In this document: piece by piece, positions 14,101-31,303 of the stretch | How the letters are laid out: the number at the start of each line of letters is the position of its first letter | Numbering within the stretch: position 1 is the first letter of the stretch | Assembly: GCA_009746045.1 (NCBI GenBank) | Contig: RPFO01000310.1 | Span: 3,726,661 to 3,790,660, forward strand | Origin: Mesostigma viride | Lineage: Eukaryota; Streptophyta; Mesostigmatophyceae; Mesostigmatales; Mesostigmataceae | Direction of reading: 5' to 3' | Length of the DNA stretch: 64,000 bases | Position numbers and translations under genes: made by a program | The notes under the pieces: generated by a model | What the model was told of the DNA's origin: nothing | Seen by the model: only the letters and a program-made list of their open reading frames with translations | Databases searched by the model: none

Positions 14101-15450
14101 GCACGCACATGCCACCCCCATGGCAAGCATGGCACCATGTCAGCTGCCCCCACCCCCATGGCAAGCACGGCACCATGTCAGCTGCCCCCACCCCCATGGC
14201 AAGCACGGCACCATGTCAGCTGCCCCCACCCCCATGGCAAGCATCTCACCATGTCAGCTGACCCGTCGCCGTCAGGTCCTGCGGCCCCGACCCACTCAGC
14301 CGCAGCACCACATCCGCCGCGCGCACACCCCGCGTGCCCGGCTCCCCTTTCTTGCCATTCTTGCCTGGCCGACCCGCCCTGCCGTCCTGTCCCGGCTTGC
14401 CAGGCTTGCCTGGTCGCGCGGGTCCAAACCCGGCCTGCCTCCCACGGTGTGGGTGGGACAGTTTGCGGTGGAGCATGGCAGCATGGGTATGATTCGGGTG
14501 CGCAGGGGAGGTGGTGGTATGGGTGGGCATGGGCGGTGGTGAAATTGCGAGGCATGGGGGGCGGGACAGGTGCCATCAGGAGGGGGCAGGACGCATGCGC
14601 CGTGAGCCAAGAGTTGAGATACCAACAGGCATGATGTCAGCAACCCACCCCGCCCACCCACCCCCACCGCCACTGCCACCATTTCAGGCCAAGTGTATAG
14701 ATGGGTGCGCAAGATATGGGCCTTTCTAGGCAACAAAGGGCCCGCTGCGCCTTCATGCCCCTCCTAGTCACCACATTCACAACACCCCCTATTTGACCCA
14801 ACCCACCCATGCAACTAGCCAGCTACACATTGGCCGCGTGAGCAGCTGTGATATTGAGAAAGCTATCCACTGGCATACTGCACAACGTGTTGTCTCATGG
14901 ATACCAGACTGGTGCAGGACAGGCCGACACAGGGACCTATGGCCATGGAGTTCCAGCCCCCCTGCTCCTGGCCACTACGGGGAGATCCCACTAAAGAGAT
15001 CAGGGTACCCACACTCCCCTTTTAGCGCGCTCTCACTCCCACCGCCTCACAGTGCTCGAGGCCACCAGATTTGGCAGCAAGCGTTTCCTACCATAAGTAT
15101 GCCATATATGAACCTTGGGAGCCGTCTCATGGCTCTTCCGATGGTAACGATGCCGTCTAGGCGTTCACTCGGCAATGGCAGAGAGTGGACGAGGTCAAAG
15201 GCGGAATTACCTTGCCGGCCCGTCCCATCGCGCCTTGAGGACCATGCGCCCCCGGCTGTCCGTTCCCCCCATCCGTGCCCCTGCCCCCGGCTGCGTCTAC
15301 AATGTATTCTGCGGATGATCCTATGGCGCGTAGGCCAAGCGCCGTGACGTCAGTGTAGCCCTTGGCTTTCTCTTCGGCCACGTGCGCCACACGCTCCGCA
15401 GGGGGCAGCGATGAAGAAGCCGGCTGCACCTCAGAAGACACCGTTGCCAT
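8091..15450 (-). CDS. Collagen-like/Gly-rich multi-exon protein, 3' end outside window
   Basis: At least eight minus-strand exons are visible: 15211-15450 (ATG; MATVSSEVQP...), 14250-14434, 13207-13465, 11943-12248, 10308-10449, 9527-9755, 8636-8779 and 8091-8228. Most start after CAG and end at GTGAG- or GTAAT-type donors. Phases join cleanly for exons 1-2-3-4-5 and 6-7-8. The 5-to-6 join is out of phase, so a small exon or another junction is missed there. Exons 1, 2 and 6 carry collagen-type Gly-X-Y (GKPGKPGQDGRAGRPGKNGK; GLTGAPGLPGQKGEDGK). Exons 4 and 5 are GG-repeat rich, and exon 3 has AEEAKAKVAAGG plus PPPPPPP. Exons 6-8 are Cys-containing (CVTDACTSAGALSNGMC; YNCTTMSF; VQLCNTGGLDLPAG), which suggests a disulphide-bonded extracellular region. 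No signal peptide is obvious in exon 1. The last donor opens into the 39-bp satellite, so downstream exons lie left of position 1. The role is inferred as wall or matrix protein; I do not recognise a named family. Confidence 0.7.
10985..11058. repeat. 17-bp minisatellite with donor consensus (4 copies)
   Basis: Four tandem copies of gggaaacccttacctat lie in the intron between exons at 11943-12248 and 10308-10449 of the collagen-like gene. On that gene's strand each unit reads ATAG|GTAAGGGTTTCCC, a near-ideal 5' splice site. The aaaccctt core looks faintly telomere-like, but the 17-bp period and the position inside an intron argue against a telomeric tract. Confidence 0.9.
12236..12480. repeat. 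Repeated copies of a 3' splice junction (about 3 units)
   Basis: The acceptor of the exon ending at 12248 (minus strand CATGCCCCACAG|AACCCCCGCTCCGTGCTG) is followed upstream by two more degenerate copies. Each has CATGCCCCACGA, a C-rich stretch, CTCxGTGCT and TxTCATTC (around 12340 and 12415). The copies also share the segment with GTGATGxTGGCA. Exon start and acceptor are therefore duplicated together. Confidence 0.75.
12574..12703. repeat. Tandem duplication of about 61 bp
   Basis: Two near-identical blocks share cagaggtgaccaagtaggat and aatgcagagcagagaaatgc, differing by a few substitutions. They lie in an intron of the collagen-like gene. No splice consensus is obvious in this one. Confidence 0.85.
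14108..14262. repeat. 38-bp minisatellite built on a splice donor (4 copies)
   Basis: Four units run directly from the donor of the exon 14250-14434. On the minus strand the true junction is GTCAGCTGACATG|GTGAGATGC. The next units read CAGCTGACATG|GTGCCGTGC, each followed by ttgccatgggggtggggg. The exon-derived CAGCTGACATG is copied in every unit. Confidence 0.9.
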
Positions 15451-17354
15451 TGTGATGCAATTACGGCAGTGTAAACCAGCAGTGTAAAGGCGGAAGATAT
15501 TTGCAGAGGATAGTCTGGAGAAAGGAGGCCGGTATTTCGGGAGCGCAATGCGGATTATGTTAACCCACGTGCCCTTGTGGAACTACGTCAATGGCCACCG
15601 GCCCCCAGCGGCTGGCAGTAGTGTTCCAGGCCCTCTGCGGGAAGTGATTCGTGACCGTTCTTTTTGAAATTTCATCGATGAACCAGGGCACACAATTATT
15701 GTCTTTTATGTTACCGCCATAGCGACCAGTATTGCACAGGTACCAGCTAGACAAGTTCGTGTGTGGTTCTGTTCAGGCCCTGCCAATTCCTTAATTGTGC
15801 TCAATGCTCACCCAGACCACCTCTCCAACCCTGCTCCGACGAGGATACAATTATTATTGCAAGATATTCGCAGCAATGGTGTGTAATTCCTGCGCCAAAT
15901 AGGACATAGGATACGGAGTAATAAATACGTACGCGTCAGGTGTGTAATTCATTGGCTACGCGGGACCGCAAAAGGCGCGAACGGCCCCTGGGGCGTTCAA
16001 CTAATTCGAGCACTGCAGCCTGAACACTACGGCGCGGCGCGGGGGCACGGGCTTTGTGCCCCTCTACTCCACTGCTACTACTGGCATGCGTGGATTGCCA
16101 TACACGCGGATTTACATTTCCCGCGCAAACGAATCATGAAGGCAGTTTCTTTGCGTAAAAAGGATGAATCGAAGGAGCGACCGAGCGAGGCTATCTGAAA
16201 TTCCTGTCCTATACACTCCAACGTATTAGCAATTTGCGTTTCTCAAGAGTGTACCGCGTCCCGGGCTCACTCCAAATCTACTAATGTTATTCTCAGAAGC
16301 CGGCGCGCCCACTAGATAGTATGGAAGCTAATCGTTGCGACCCCAGGCGTTCGAGATTTGTACTCCAGCGGTAGGTGTTGCCTCACCACCACAGGAAGAA
16401 AATTGTGTACGTGTATCGGCAAAGATCATGAAAGCCTAAAATGATTGTACAAAAACCAACCGTCGAGTCAGCATGCATGCGTTACGCAAGTGGCCCCCGT
16501 CCGCAGGAGGCTTTATGGATAATGCACACAAGAGGACACTAAGATCATCCGAATGTTTTTAAACCAGCCTACCCGGGCGTGCCTAGGACATAGCAGATTG
16601 CTCTTAGCCATTGAGGCCCGGGGGGTGCGTCCTGGAGCGCTGTAGCTGAGTAGGGATTGCTTGAATGGCTGTACCGCCCCGTTTGCTTTCGTCCGGAATG
16701 AGCTTTTGATTGCTGCGGTTTGACAGCCGGGAGGATCCCAGAATTCCCAGCTGTGGTTTTTACCTTGTATGCTTTTTGCCCATACTGTCTTCAAAGCGAA
16801 AGACTTTATGACAGATGCTTGTTTTTTGTTTCCAATCGGTAGATGCTTCATACTATTAGATCGTTAGGAGGTGATCGGCTCCAGGTACTTTCCAGCTCGG
16901 TGATGGGCACGGGGGTGTATCTTCTGGCAACATGTGGCCAAGCCGCCATGGCTAGCCGTGTACAACACGTCTAATGATAGTCGTGATGTGTATGCGAACA
17001 AGCTAATCCCTACCAGCAGGATGATCTGTCCGTTGCCTGTTCATAGACAGGTGCCTGGCACACATCTAATGGCCCCTGCCGCATCTATGGTATCTGTGTT
17101 CCCTGCCCCTGTTGAATGCCGCGACAGGGGGCCTGACCGCTGCTAATTGAGGACGCATCCTTGCTGTCAAGAAGGACGCGTGATCACCACCCCCTCCGCT
17201 GACCGTCACACCCAAGTTGTTGTGAATACCTCTTGCGAATACCTAGCCCAAGCTGTTGCGAATACAGCGAGGAGGACACCCAACCACCGCCGGACGCGCC
17301 CACCGCGCGTTGGAACTACCTTATCCGCCCCACCCCCACGACACCTTTTGTCTC
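15451..17354. other. Intergenic, no gene seen
   Basis: This 1.9-kb stretch separates the divergently transcribed collagen-like gene (-) and the 17355 gene (+), so both promoters should lie here. Only short unsupported open frames are present. I see no repeat, TATA box with clear placement, or RNA gene. Confidence 0.6.
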
Positions 17355-20168
17355 ATGTCTCTCGGCCGGCCTTTCTTCGGTGCGGCCGCCAGCACCCCCC
17401 ATGATGACGACGAAGACGCGCTGCCTCGCTCTGCGCCGCCTCCCGCGCCGGGACACGCGCCCAGCGGGCCCCTGCCCACACGGGGAGGGGGGGGCCTGGC
17501 CAACGCGTCACAGAGCCGCATCCTCCAGCCCCTCGCATGGCAAGACATTGTCAGCTTGACCAGTGGTGGCAGCCGACCAGAAACCGCAGGAGCAGACAGC
17601 AGTAAGGGAGCTGGACTGGGGGGGAGCGGGCGGGGGGGTGAGCCGGGCAGGTCATCTGCCCGCACGCCACCCCCCGTAACAGCTGGCATGCCAACCCCGC
17701 GACCGGCTAGCGAACGTGTCGTCAGCCAGTCTCGGCCCAGCACACGCGCACCCGTGTCGGTGTCAGTGGTGCGCGCAACCAGGGACCCCTCGCTGGCCTG
17801 TGCCAGCAGCGGCCAGGTGGCAGCGCCAGCAGCGGTGCCAATAACATCCTCATCATCGTCGCAAGCGTTGCCATCGCAGCGCCCCCAGCCACCCGAGGTT
17901 GAGCCTGGCGCGACGGTCCCCTTGCACTGGGGCTCTGGTGATGAGGTGTTTGCGTTCGCGGGACGTGTGCCAGCGCGGCCGCCTGGTTTGGCTGCCAGCA
18001 CGCGCACGCTTGGCGCAAGCAGCACTGCTTCTGCTGGCATACCTACGGCATCGACGTCAGGCCCTCTCGCTAAGCCCACCGCACGTCCCCACCTGCCCCT
18101 GAGCGAGCCGCAGCTACGGTCCAGTGCGGATATATTGGCGGGACTGGAGAGCCTGCGGGCCACCACGCCCAGCGGCAGGGACACTCGGCAGGGTGGCCAG
18201 GCCAACGGGCCTGCCAATAATTTGGGCGAACTGGGGGCGTGGGTAGACCGGGATGCAGCCCTTTGGGCGCGGGAGGCCGCCCAAGCCATTGCTGCCGCGC
18301 AGGTTCCTGTGGACTTGGCGCCCAGCGAGCATCGCTACAGCGGCCTGGTCCCGTTGGAGGAGGACGCGGCGGCGCCGATGGAAGTTCCCAGGTGGGTGAG
18401 GGGTTGGGGGGGCACTCGTATGCCCAGGTGGCTGGGAGGCAGACTGTACTACCCAGGTGTATGGGGTGGGGGGTTGGGGGGGTGGGAGGAGGGGAGGGGT
18501 GCTAGGTGTGTGTGGTGGTGTGTGGGGAGGCGGGTGGTCTGGGGGCGGGCGGGCCGGCGTGTGGGCCGGCGTGCGGGCGTGCGTGCAGGTGGGCGGGCGG
18601 GCGTGCGTGCGGGTGGGGGGGTGGGTGGCCATCCAGCACGAACACCGCTGCTCGATACAGCATTCTGTGTCCTTTGAATAGCATGTTTTGTTGATAGGTG
18701 CGTGCAGGGCCGTGCGGCAATGTAGTAGCTATCTTCACACGGCACCCACTCCCCAGGCGGTTGGTTGGCCACCAGCTGACAAGTGTTGCTGATGCCTTGG
18801 GAACGGCGACCGGTACGCGCCGATCAACATGATCCGTACTGGTGTCGAGGTCGGTTGCGCTGGGGTCCTGCTATTGGTCCGTTTATACGAGCACCCTGCT
18901 GCCATGGCACAGGGTGGCACCGGGTACTGGTGTTGGGCCCTGAAGGGAGTTTACATCCGTAGCAGGACTAGCAACCAGAGGGTTTGGCCTGCACAATTAG
19001 CCTGTTCCATGTCCTCTCATGGTACAGGGCTCCAATAGTCTGTACCGTCAGCCTGTGCCACGAGCTTGTGCCATTTGCCTGTAGTACAGCCATGACTCCC
19101 TCAGCTAGGGTGTTGGCTCACTTGTTCTGACCACGGCCAGAACCAATGGGGCGTGCCACGCGCGCACGATGGCTAGGTTTACGCAGACCAGTGGGTAGTA
19201 CCGTCCCGTGTCGTGTCGTTAACCCTGCGTGGGCCGTGGGTTGTGCTTGTCATGAAAATGCGTGGGTCTGAGGTTGTGTGCGGTGTTGGGGCAGGATACA
19301 CCAGCTGGCTGGTGGGGCCTGCGCTGGTTGTCTCCTTGATAATATACCAGCTGTGTCCGGTCAGGGGAACCTCTGGTCATGACACGCAGGTACTTCTTTC
19401 TTACTTACACCAGATATCCGGTCAGGGAACCTCTGGTACACCTGTTTGCATCGACCTGTGACAGGGGTTGCTGAGTATTGGTTCCACGGTCGCTGGGAAT
19501 CAAAGGAGTTGGTCATGCTATCCCTGGACCTGGCAGCTGGCACTTGTGTTCTGTTCGCTTATTGGCGTCTGGGTACCGGCCTCTCGAGAATGTCACGAGG
19601 ATGGACAGCATGAACAGCACACGCTGATATCACATGCTCATCAAATATCAGACCTCCTATGTGCTCACAGACCCTGACTTTGTCCGCAGACTTACCTATG
19701 CACATAAACTGTAGACAACTTGCAAATACATCCGATGAGTTTTATTTGGCATGTGGTGTGATCTATGCCCTGTATATTTCCATGGCCCGTGCACACATTC
19801 CTGCCAGGCTGGTCGGGAAGCAGCTGCACCCTGCCTGGGTGGCGGGCCGGGAGCTGTGCCCGTCTTTCAGTGACCTCTGGGACCCGGCAGAGCATGAGCC
19901 TGAGGTACGGACTTGGGTTGAGCACTGCGGTGGTTGGATGCCAAGGGGATTGGTAGCGCTGGGGGCATGGGTGTTGTGTCTCGCTGAGGGTGTGGGTGTT
20001 GTATGCTGTGTGCTTGCTTGCTTGGTCGGTTGGGCATGGCTGGCAAGGCTGCTGCTGCCGTTGCATCACTCTTTTACACTTATGTCGCTCCATTCACAGG
20101 GTTACGAGCACTTGTTGCGGTGTGCAGTGACACAGTTTGAAGTCTGCAGTGATCATGTCCACTTGTAA
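17355..20168 (+). CDS. Three-exon gene, 400-aa largely disordered protein, function unknown
   Basis: Exons 17355-18391, 19808-19904 and 20100-20168 join in phase (AG|G, then 0) to 1203 nt, or 400 aa plus stop. Donors are CCCAG|GTGGGT and CCTGAG|GTACGG; acceptors are TGCCAG and TTCACAG. I chose the ATG at 17355 (MSLGRPFFGAAAS) because the sequence becomes strongly coding-like there; an in-frame ATG at 17256 is possible. Residues 1 to about 250 are Pro/Ser/Ala/Gly-rich with poly-Ser and look disordered. A short predicted-helical part follows (WVDRDAALWAREAAQAIAAA), then an acidic linker (LVPLEEDAAAPMEVPR) and a compact C-terminus (VGKQLHPAWVAGRELCPSF ... EHLLRCAVTQFEVCSDHVHL). I recognise no family. 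Intron 1 (1.4 kb) begins with a G-rich tract rich in gggcggg and gtgcgtg. A TGTAA overlaps the stop codon and another lies at 20629-20633. Confidence 0.62.
19321..19340 (+). repeat. Dispersed 16-20-mer, copy 1 (GCGCTGGTTGTCTCCTTGAT)
   Basis: This exact 20-mer lies in intron 1 of the 17355 gene and recurs at 24908-24927; shorter matches lie elsewhere in the window. Confidence 0.9.
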
Positions 20169-20717
20169 CGTCCATGTCTATCTGACCGGTATGAATTCTC
20201 GTGCTTTTGTTGAAATCTTGCCACAATCAGATCTGGTTCCTGCGTGCACATACCACCGGCCCACACTTGTCCTGTGGGCGTTTCCAGGTGGCATCCACAA
20301 AAAGGCTGCACCACCCACCACCAGCGTTTACAGCAGCCGGCCTAAGCGAGGGTTACCTGCTGGATGCACAAGAGGAATATTCGCTCAATTGCCGCACGGG
20401 GAGATGCCTTCTTGCCATGCTGGAAGATGTGCAGATGTCCTTGTACTAGTTAGATCTTGTCAACCTTGGTCTGGACATCGCAGTGTTTGCATGCTTCTCG
20501 CATCCAAGGTTTTTATTTATTATCCAATTTGACGCCACCATATGTTATCAATTTACCTATGTAGATGAGGATAACTTGGAATGTGGGACGGACTGGTGTC
20601 GTCGTGTTGACCAGTCGTGATAACAAACTGTAAAGATTTTTTTTAAAAAAAAACATGTATGCAAAACATCTATATTTATCCAGTAATCCAGCTACACGAG
20701 TCGATGTCAATTAGTGT

Positions 20718-20802
20718 GTGTAACACTATGTGTGTCTGATCAGAACACTATGTGTGTCTATCGACCGTTGGTGCCACACCTATATAGCGAATAGTGTTAC
20801 AC
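20718..20802. repeat. Short inverted-repeat element (85 bp)
   Basis: Perfect 12-bp arms, gtgtaacactat (20718-20729) and atagtgttacac (20791-20802), enclose two copies of aacactatgtgtgtct-like sequence. It could be a MITE-like foldback; no target duplication is evident. Confidence 0.6.
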
Positions 20803-20826
20803 GCACTATTAATTCGCGAACACACT

Positions 20827-20845
20827 GCGCTGGTTGTCTCCTTGA
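20827..20845 (+). repeat. Dispersed 16-20-mer, copy 2
   Basis: GCGCTGGTTGTCTCCTTGA just right of the inverted-repeat element. The match breaks at the following base. Confidence 0.85.
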
Positions 20846-20880
20846 CACTATTCACCGGCCGTACGACAACTATATTAAAA

Positions 20881-21060
20881 AATTAAATTAAATTATAACA
20901 TGCCTCCGTGGGGAGGTCATGTAGCACATTTCATGATGGATGGGGTGGAGGAAGCCGCGTGATCGAACTATCCTAACTCTATCTAGAAAATCCTAACTGC
21001 ACTACTCATCAAAACGCCTCCTCCGCTTGGGGGGAGGTGGCTGACAACTATATGTATCCT
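20881..21060 (-). mobile_element. Solo 3' end of a LINE
   Basis: The sequence from ttaaattataacatgcctcc to cgcctcctccgcttgggggg is a diverged copy of 21243-21410, which is the 3' end of the minus-strand LINE fragment. Only the 3' terminal part is present. This is the expected product of 5'-truncated target-primed reverse transcription. The A+T-rich tail on the plus-left side (aaaaaattaaattaaattat) corresponds to the element's 3' tail. Confidence 0.7.
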
Positions 21061-21242
21061 CGATAATTGCCGTTACGAATGCTTTAAAAGTGCATGTACT
21101 TCCCGCTGCTAGTGGCCGTGAGCCGGCCGGCCCGGAGCCAGTACACGTAATAGAAGCGCTGATTCGCGCACGTAGAAATTCCGCCGTGCGATATATCGAA
21201 ACAAGCGGTTTCCACCGCCCAGTTTTAGCTCCTAGACCACAT

Positions 21243-21940
21243 TAAATTATAACATGCCTCCATTGGGAGATCATGCATGTAGCACATATTCCTTGATGGA
21301 TGGGTGGAGTGGAGGGAGCCGCGTAATTGAACTAACCTCACTCTAAGCTATCTAGTCTAGAAAAATCCTAACTACACTACTCATCAAAACGCCGCCTCCT
21401 CTTGGGTGGATGTGGGTGGCTTGCCCACAGGGGCTGGCGTGTGAGCCTTGACAATCTTCTGCCACCGGCCGCGTCTTGTTCTGCATGGCAGTCCAAAGAA
21501 GGGAGAGAGAGTGGATGCGGTGTTCAAACTGGCGCTGGGCTGGGACCACTAGGTCGCCCAGCAACATCTGGATGTAGTTCGTGGCATGTTTGAAACGGCC
21601 GGCTACCCTTTTGGGAATGCCCTTGGGGCCGGGCCAGGTCAGAATATGCCGCCCTGGCTGGCCATGCAAGCCACTGGGGGCCTGCCAGACCAAGGGAGGT
21701 GTCGACCTGGCTGGTGCGAGCAAGGTGTCCTACAAATGCTATCCTACGCTGGCGAATCTCGTCCGAAATACGAGGCATACCCTGATACAAAGACTCCGAT
21801 GGGCGCTTGGAAAACCCTACGTTCAGGACCTGTCGGAGCATCCTGTAAACCGTGCCGTCTAGCTTGGCTGCCAGACCACATGCAAGCCAACTTTGAATCT
21901 CGGAGGAGGGAAAGAACGTACTATACTTGTATAAAAGCAA
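21243..21940 (-). pseudogene. 5'-truncated LINE: reverse transcriptase C-terminus and 3' UTR
   Basis: The minus-strand frames encode KLDGTVYRMLRQVLNVGFSK and RRIAFVGHLARTSQVDTS, then, after a frameshift, GRHILTWPGPKGIPK and NYIQMLLGDLVV. The same order and spacing occur in the larger LINE at 41.8-42.3 kb (KLDGAVTNMLRSIFRVGY, RRLQLVGHLARTNQVDTS, GRHLLTWAGPPDV, EQLVVEDMG), so this is a related but distinct family. The catalytic RT motifs are missing, which means 5' truncation near 21900. Frameshift and truncation make it non-functional. Confidence 0.8.
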
Positions 21941-22387
21941 GTATAAGGATGAATTAAATCATCGGTATAGCGTGCGCATAATGTTGGATCACCATGCGTC
22001 TAGGATCGAATATAGTTGAATCAAGTGCTAGTAATAATGTAACGCCGGCTGTATATAATTATTTTTCTAATGAGATTAGCATAGTACTCCGTGGCATGCG
22101 CATGCCCCGCCATGCGCATGACACGCAAATACTTATACTTACTTACTTACTAGCTTACTTAACGCCGGCTGGGTGTGACAACGTTCGTGAACACGTCGTT
22201 CGATCGTGCACATTGTTTGTGCACATGCATGCATGATGTAACACTAGCTATAATAATATATGACATGCGCATGGACAGTGCGCCCCCCCCCCCCAGGAGG
22301 AAGGGGCGCTTTTCTGAGTAGATAGGTTGTTGCGCAATAGAATTTTCATGCAGCAAGTTCTTGTTTTAATAAATATAAGCAAGTAAT

Positions 22388-22392
22388 TTACA
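22388..22392 (-). promoter_or_regulatory. Possible poly(A) signal TGTAA for BDP1
   Basis: TGTAA (plus TTACA) lies 262 nt downstream of the BDP1 stop on the minus strand. The motif is the usual poly(A) signal of volvocine green algae; its use here is inferred. Confidence 0.35.
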
Positions 22393-22653
22393 CAAAGAGG
22401 TATCTTAAAAGCACGGCATGAGGTACTGAACCTCAGGCACTTAGTTCCAGGATGCCACGCATGTTGATGAGCCAGTAAATGCACACTGCGCGATGGACAA
22501 TGCTAGTGAGGATGACCCCAAATGATCTCACTGTTGCCAGGAAAAAGAATTTATGTACACAAGGGAAAAGGGAAATCACAGTGGAATAACCAGTCAAATG
22601 AACCACTCTCGATGCGCAAAATGCACAGGTTTACTTCAAGGACTATGACAGCC

Positions 22654-29590
<6,937 letters not shown>

Positions 29591-31303
29591 CTGCACGAAC
29601 GATTGGGGAAAGGAAAGCAGAAGACAATCATGGCGACAACCATGTTAACGTTCGTCATGGATCCCGCCTTATCCTTGTTAACACAAAGCCGAAGCTACAC
29701 GGCCAATTCGATATCATATCAACACTCCGTGCATTCATATTTTATGAAAAAACGACTAGCCAAGGCACCCTTCCATCAGCTTCGCCTAATCCTCAAAGCC
29801 CGCCAACATGTATATTTACCATTAGCTTCGTCGAGTTTCTCGAGCGACGAGAGCATTCTGACTAAGTTAGGAAGTAAACGGCAACTCCTGTGCCGGTAGT
29901 CTTGCAAGACGAGGATAGCTAAATTCTCGCCTCAAGTACTTTGCCGAGACCCTTTGAACCGACCATGTGCATTCTTGCGCATCTAGTTACTCTGTCCTAA
30001 ATCAATGAAGTGCATTATTGAATTTCAATAACACCGAACAGATAGCTATATTCTGCGAAAGGCTTCGCCCCCCCCTCGATTCGTCTTCATTCTGACCAGT
30101 GACTTGCCGGAAGGTTGCTTTCGTCCCTTTCTATGATTGTTTGGATTTTAAAAAACAGATCATTACCTACGTTTTGTTTCCCGACTCTCGAGTCACGGCC
30201 TCACGGGCCCATTCCCGCTCGAACCCAACCTCGATTACCCGTACAAGGGTAGTCTGTAGAGATAGCGCGCACCTGGGCTGGCAGTGCCTCGCAGGCTCGC
30301 ACCACTACTATAACACCACTATAATTATTGTGAATATTGACTACTGTACAGTACAGTACTGTTGTTGTTGTTGTTGTTGTTGTTTCCCACGCCGCCCAAG
30401 GGCAGCAGAGATCTATAGTGGCCTAGGGCCGGATATATTAGTACAGTACAGTACTGTATTCCTGCCTACAGCAGAACAATGGACAGATCCAGGATCTGTA
30501 CAACAGCTCAGATCACTGAGATCTGCGCGCGCGCGCTGCGGTTTACTGTACAAATAACCTGTACAGTACTGAATCCTCCTCAAGCCCCAGAATGAGGACT
30601 GGAAATTGTACAGGGCCTGTAAGGCTTAGAGGTTTGGAAGGCATTCTGCAAGGCAGGATGGAGTCTGGGACGCTCCCCCTACTACTTCCCAGTTCCCAGC
30701 GCAGTCCACTCCGTGGTTGTCGATGACTGAACTGTACAGCCGTTCACGCCTTAAGTTGGGTTGGCTTAAGTTGTTCACGCCTTGTTGTTGTTGTTGTTGT
30801 GTCCCACGCCCTGAGTTGGATCGAATTGGTTTTCGTCGTTCGTAGTTTAAAGTATTTCAGCGTACTATGTTTAGTTACCTTTAGTTCAAATTAGTAGAAT
30901 TAAGTAGACTCATTCACGCCTTAAGTTGGGTTCACGCTTTAAGTTGTGGTTGACCCCTCAAAAACCACGAACCCAACTTGAGGCGTGAATGATTGTGCAG
31001 GACAGTAGCACCGTGCGCAGGCAGCGAGACAAGGCGATACAAGGCCAACCATCAGCAGTTGGGCGATGGCTGCCTTACATGCCGACGCCCTTTATGGGAT
31101 TACATCGCAGCAATCGCCCTTGATTGCCTATCGGCAATTTTTCAGAATGGAAATTATTGATTCATGCTGAGGTCCGTTTGTGAGGGCCGTTTGGGTCTAC
31201 AGTGGAGGTGCTGCGACAGATGCACAGTACCATTAGCCACCGCACCGCACTTCGCGGCTTGATCTTGATGGCGTAATTCTTTCTCCCGGTGTCTGCCCTC
31301 GCT
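29591..31303. other. Intergenic between divergent BDP1 and CDKC
   Basis: This 1.7-kb stretch should hold the missing BDP1 first exon and both promoters. It contains ttgttg microsatellites (about 30361-30383 and 30783-30799), repeated gtacagtact motifs (30340-30570) and the foldback at 30908-30991. I see no further gene. Confidence 0.6.
30908..30991. repeat. Foldback of 26-bp inverted repeats
   Basis: Cattcacgccttaagttggg at the left and its near-perfect reverse complement cccaacttgaggcgtgaatg at the right form a hairpin about 84 bp across. Related single copies (ttcacgccttaagttgggtt) occur at 30746-30765. It lies about 310 bp upstream of the CDKC start and could be a MITE remnant. Confidence 0.7.

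Noticed and set aside
16513-16851. 112-codon minus-strand frame
   Set aside because: No recognisable motif, no splice partner and an A+T-richer composition unlike neighbouring exons; kept as intergenic.
17321-18289. 322-codon minus-strand open frame opposite the 17355 gene
   Set aside because: High-GC shadow. The plus frame joins three exons in phase to a stop, while the minus frame has no splice support.
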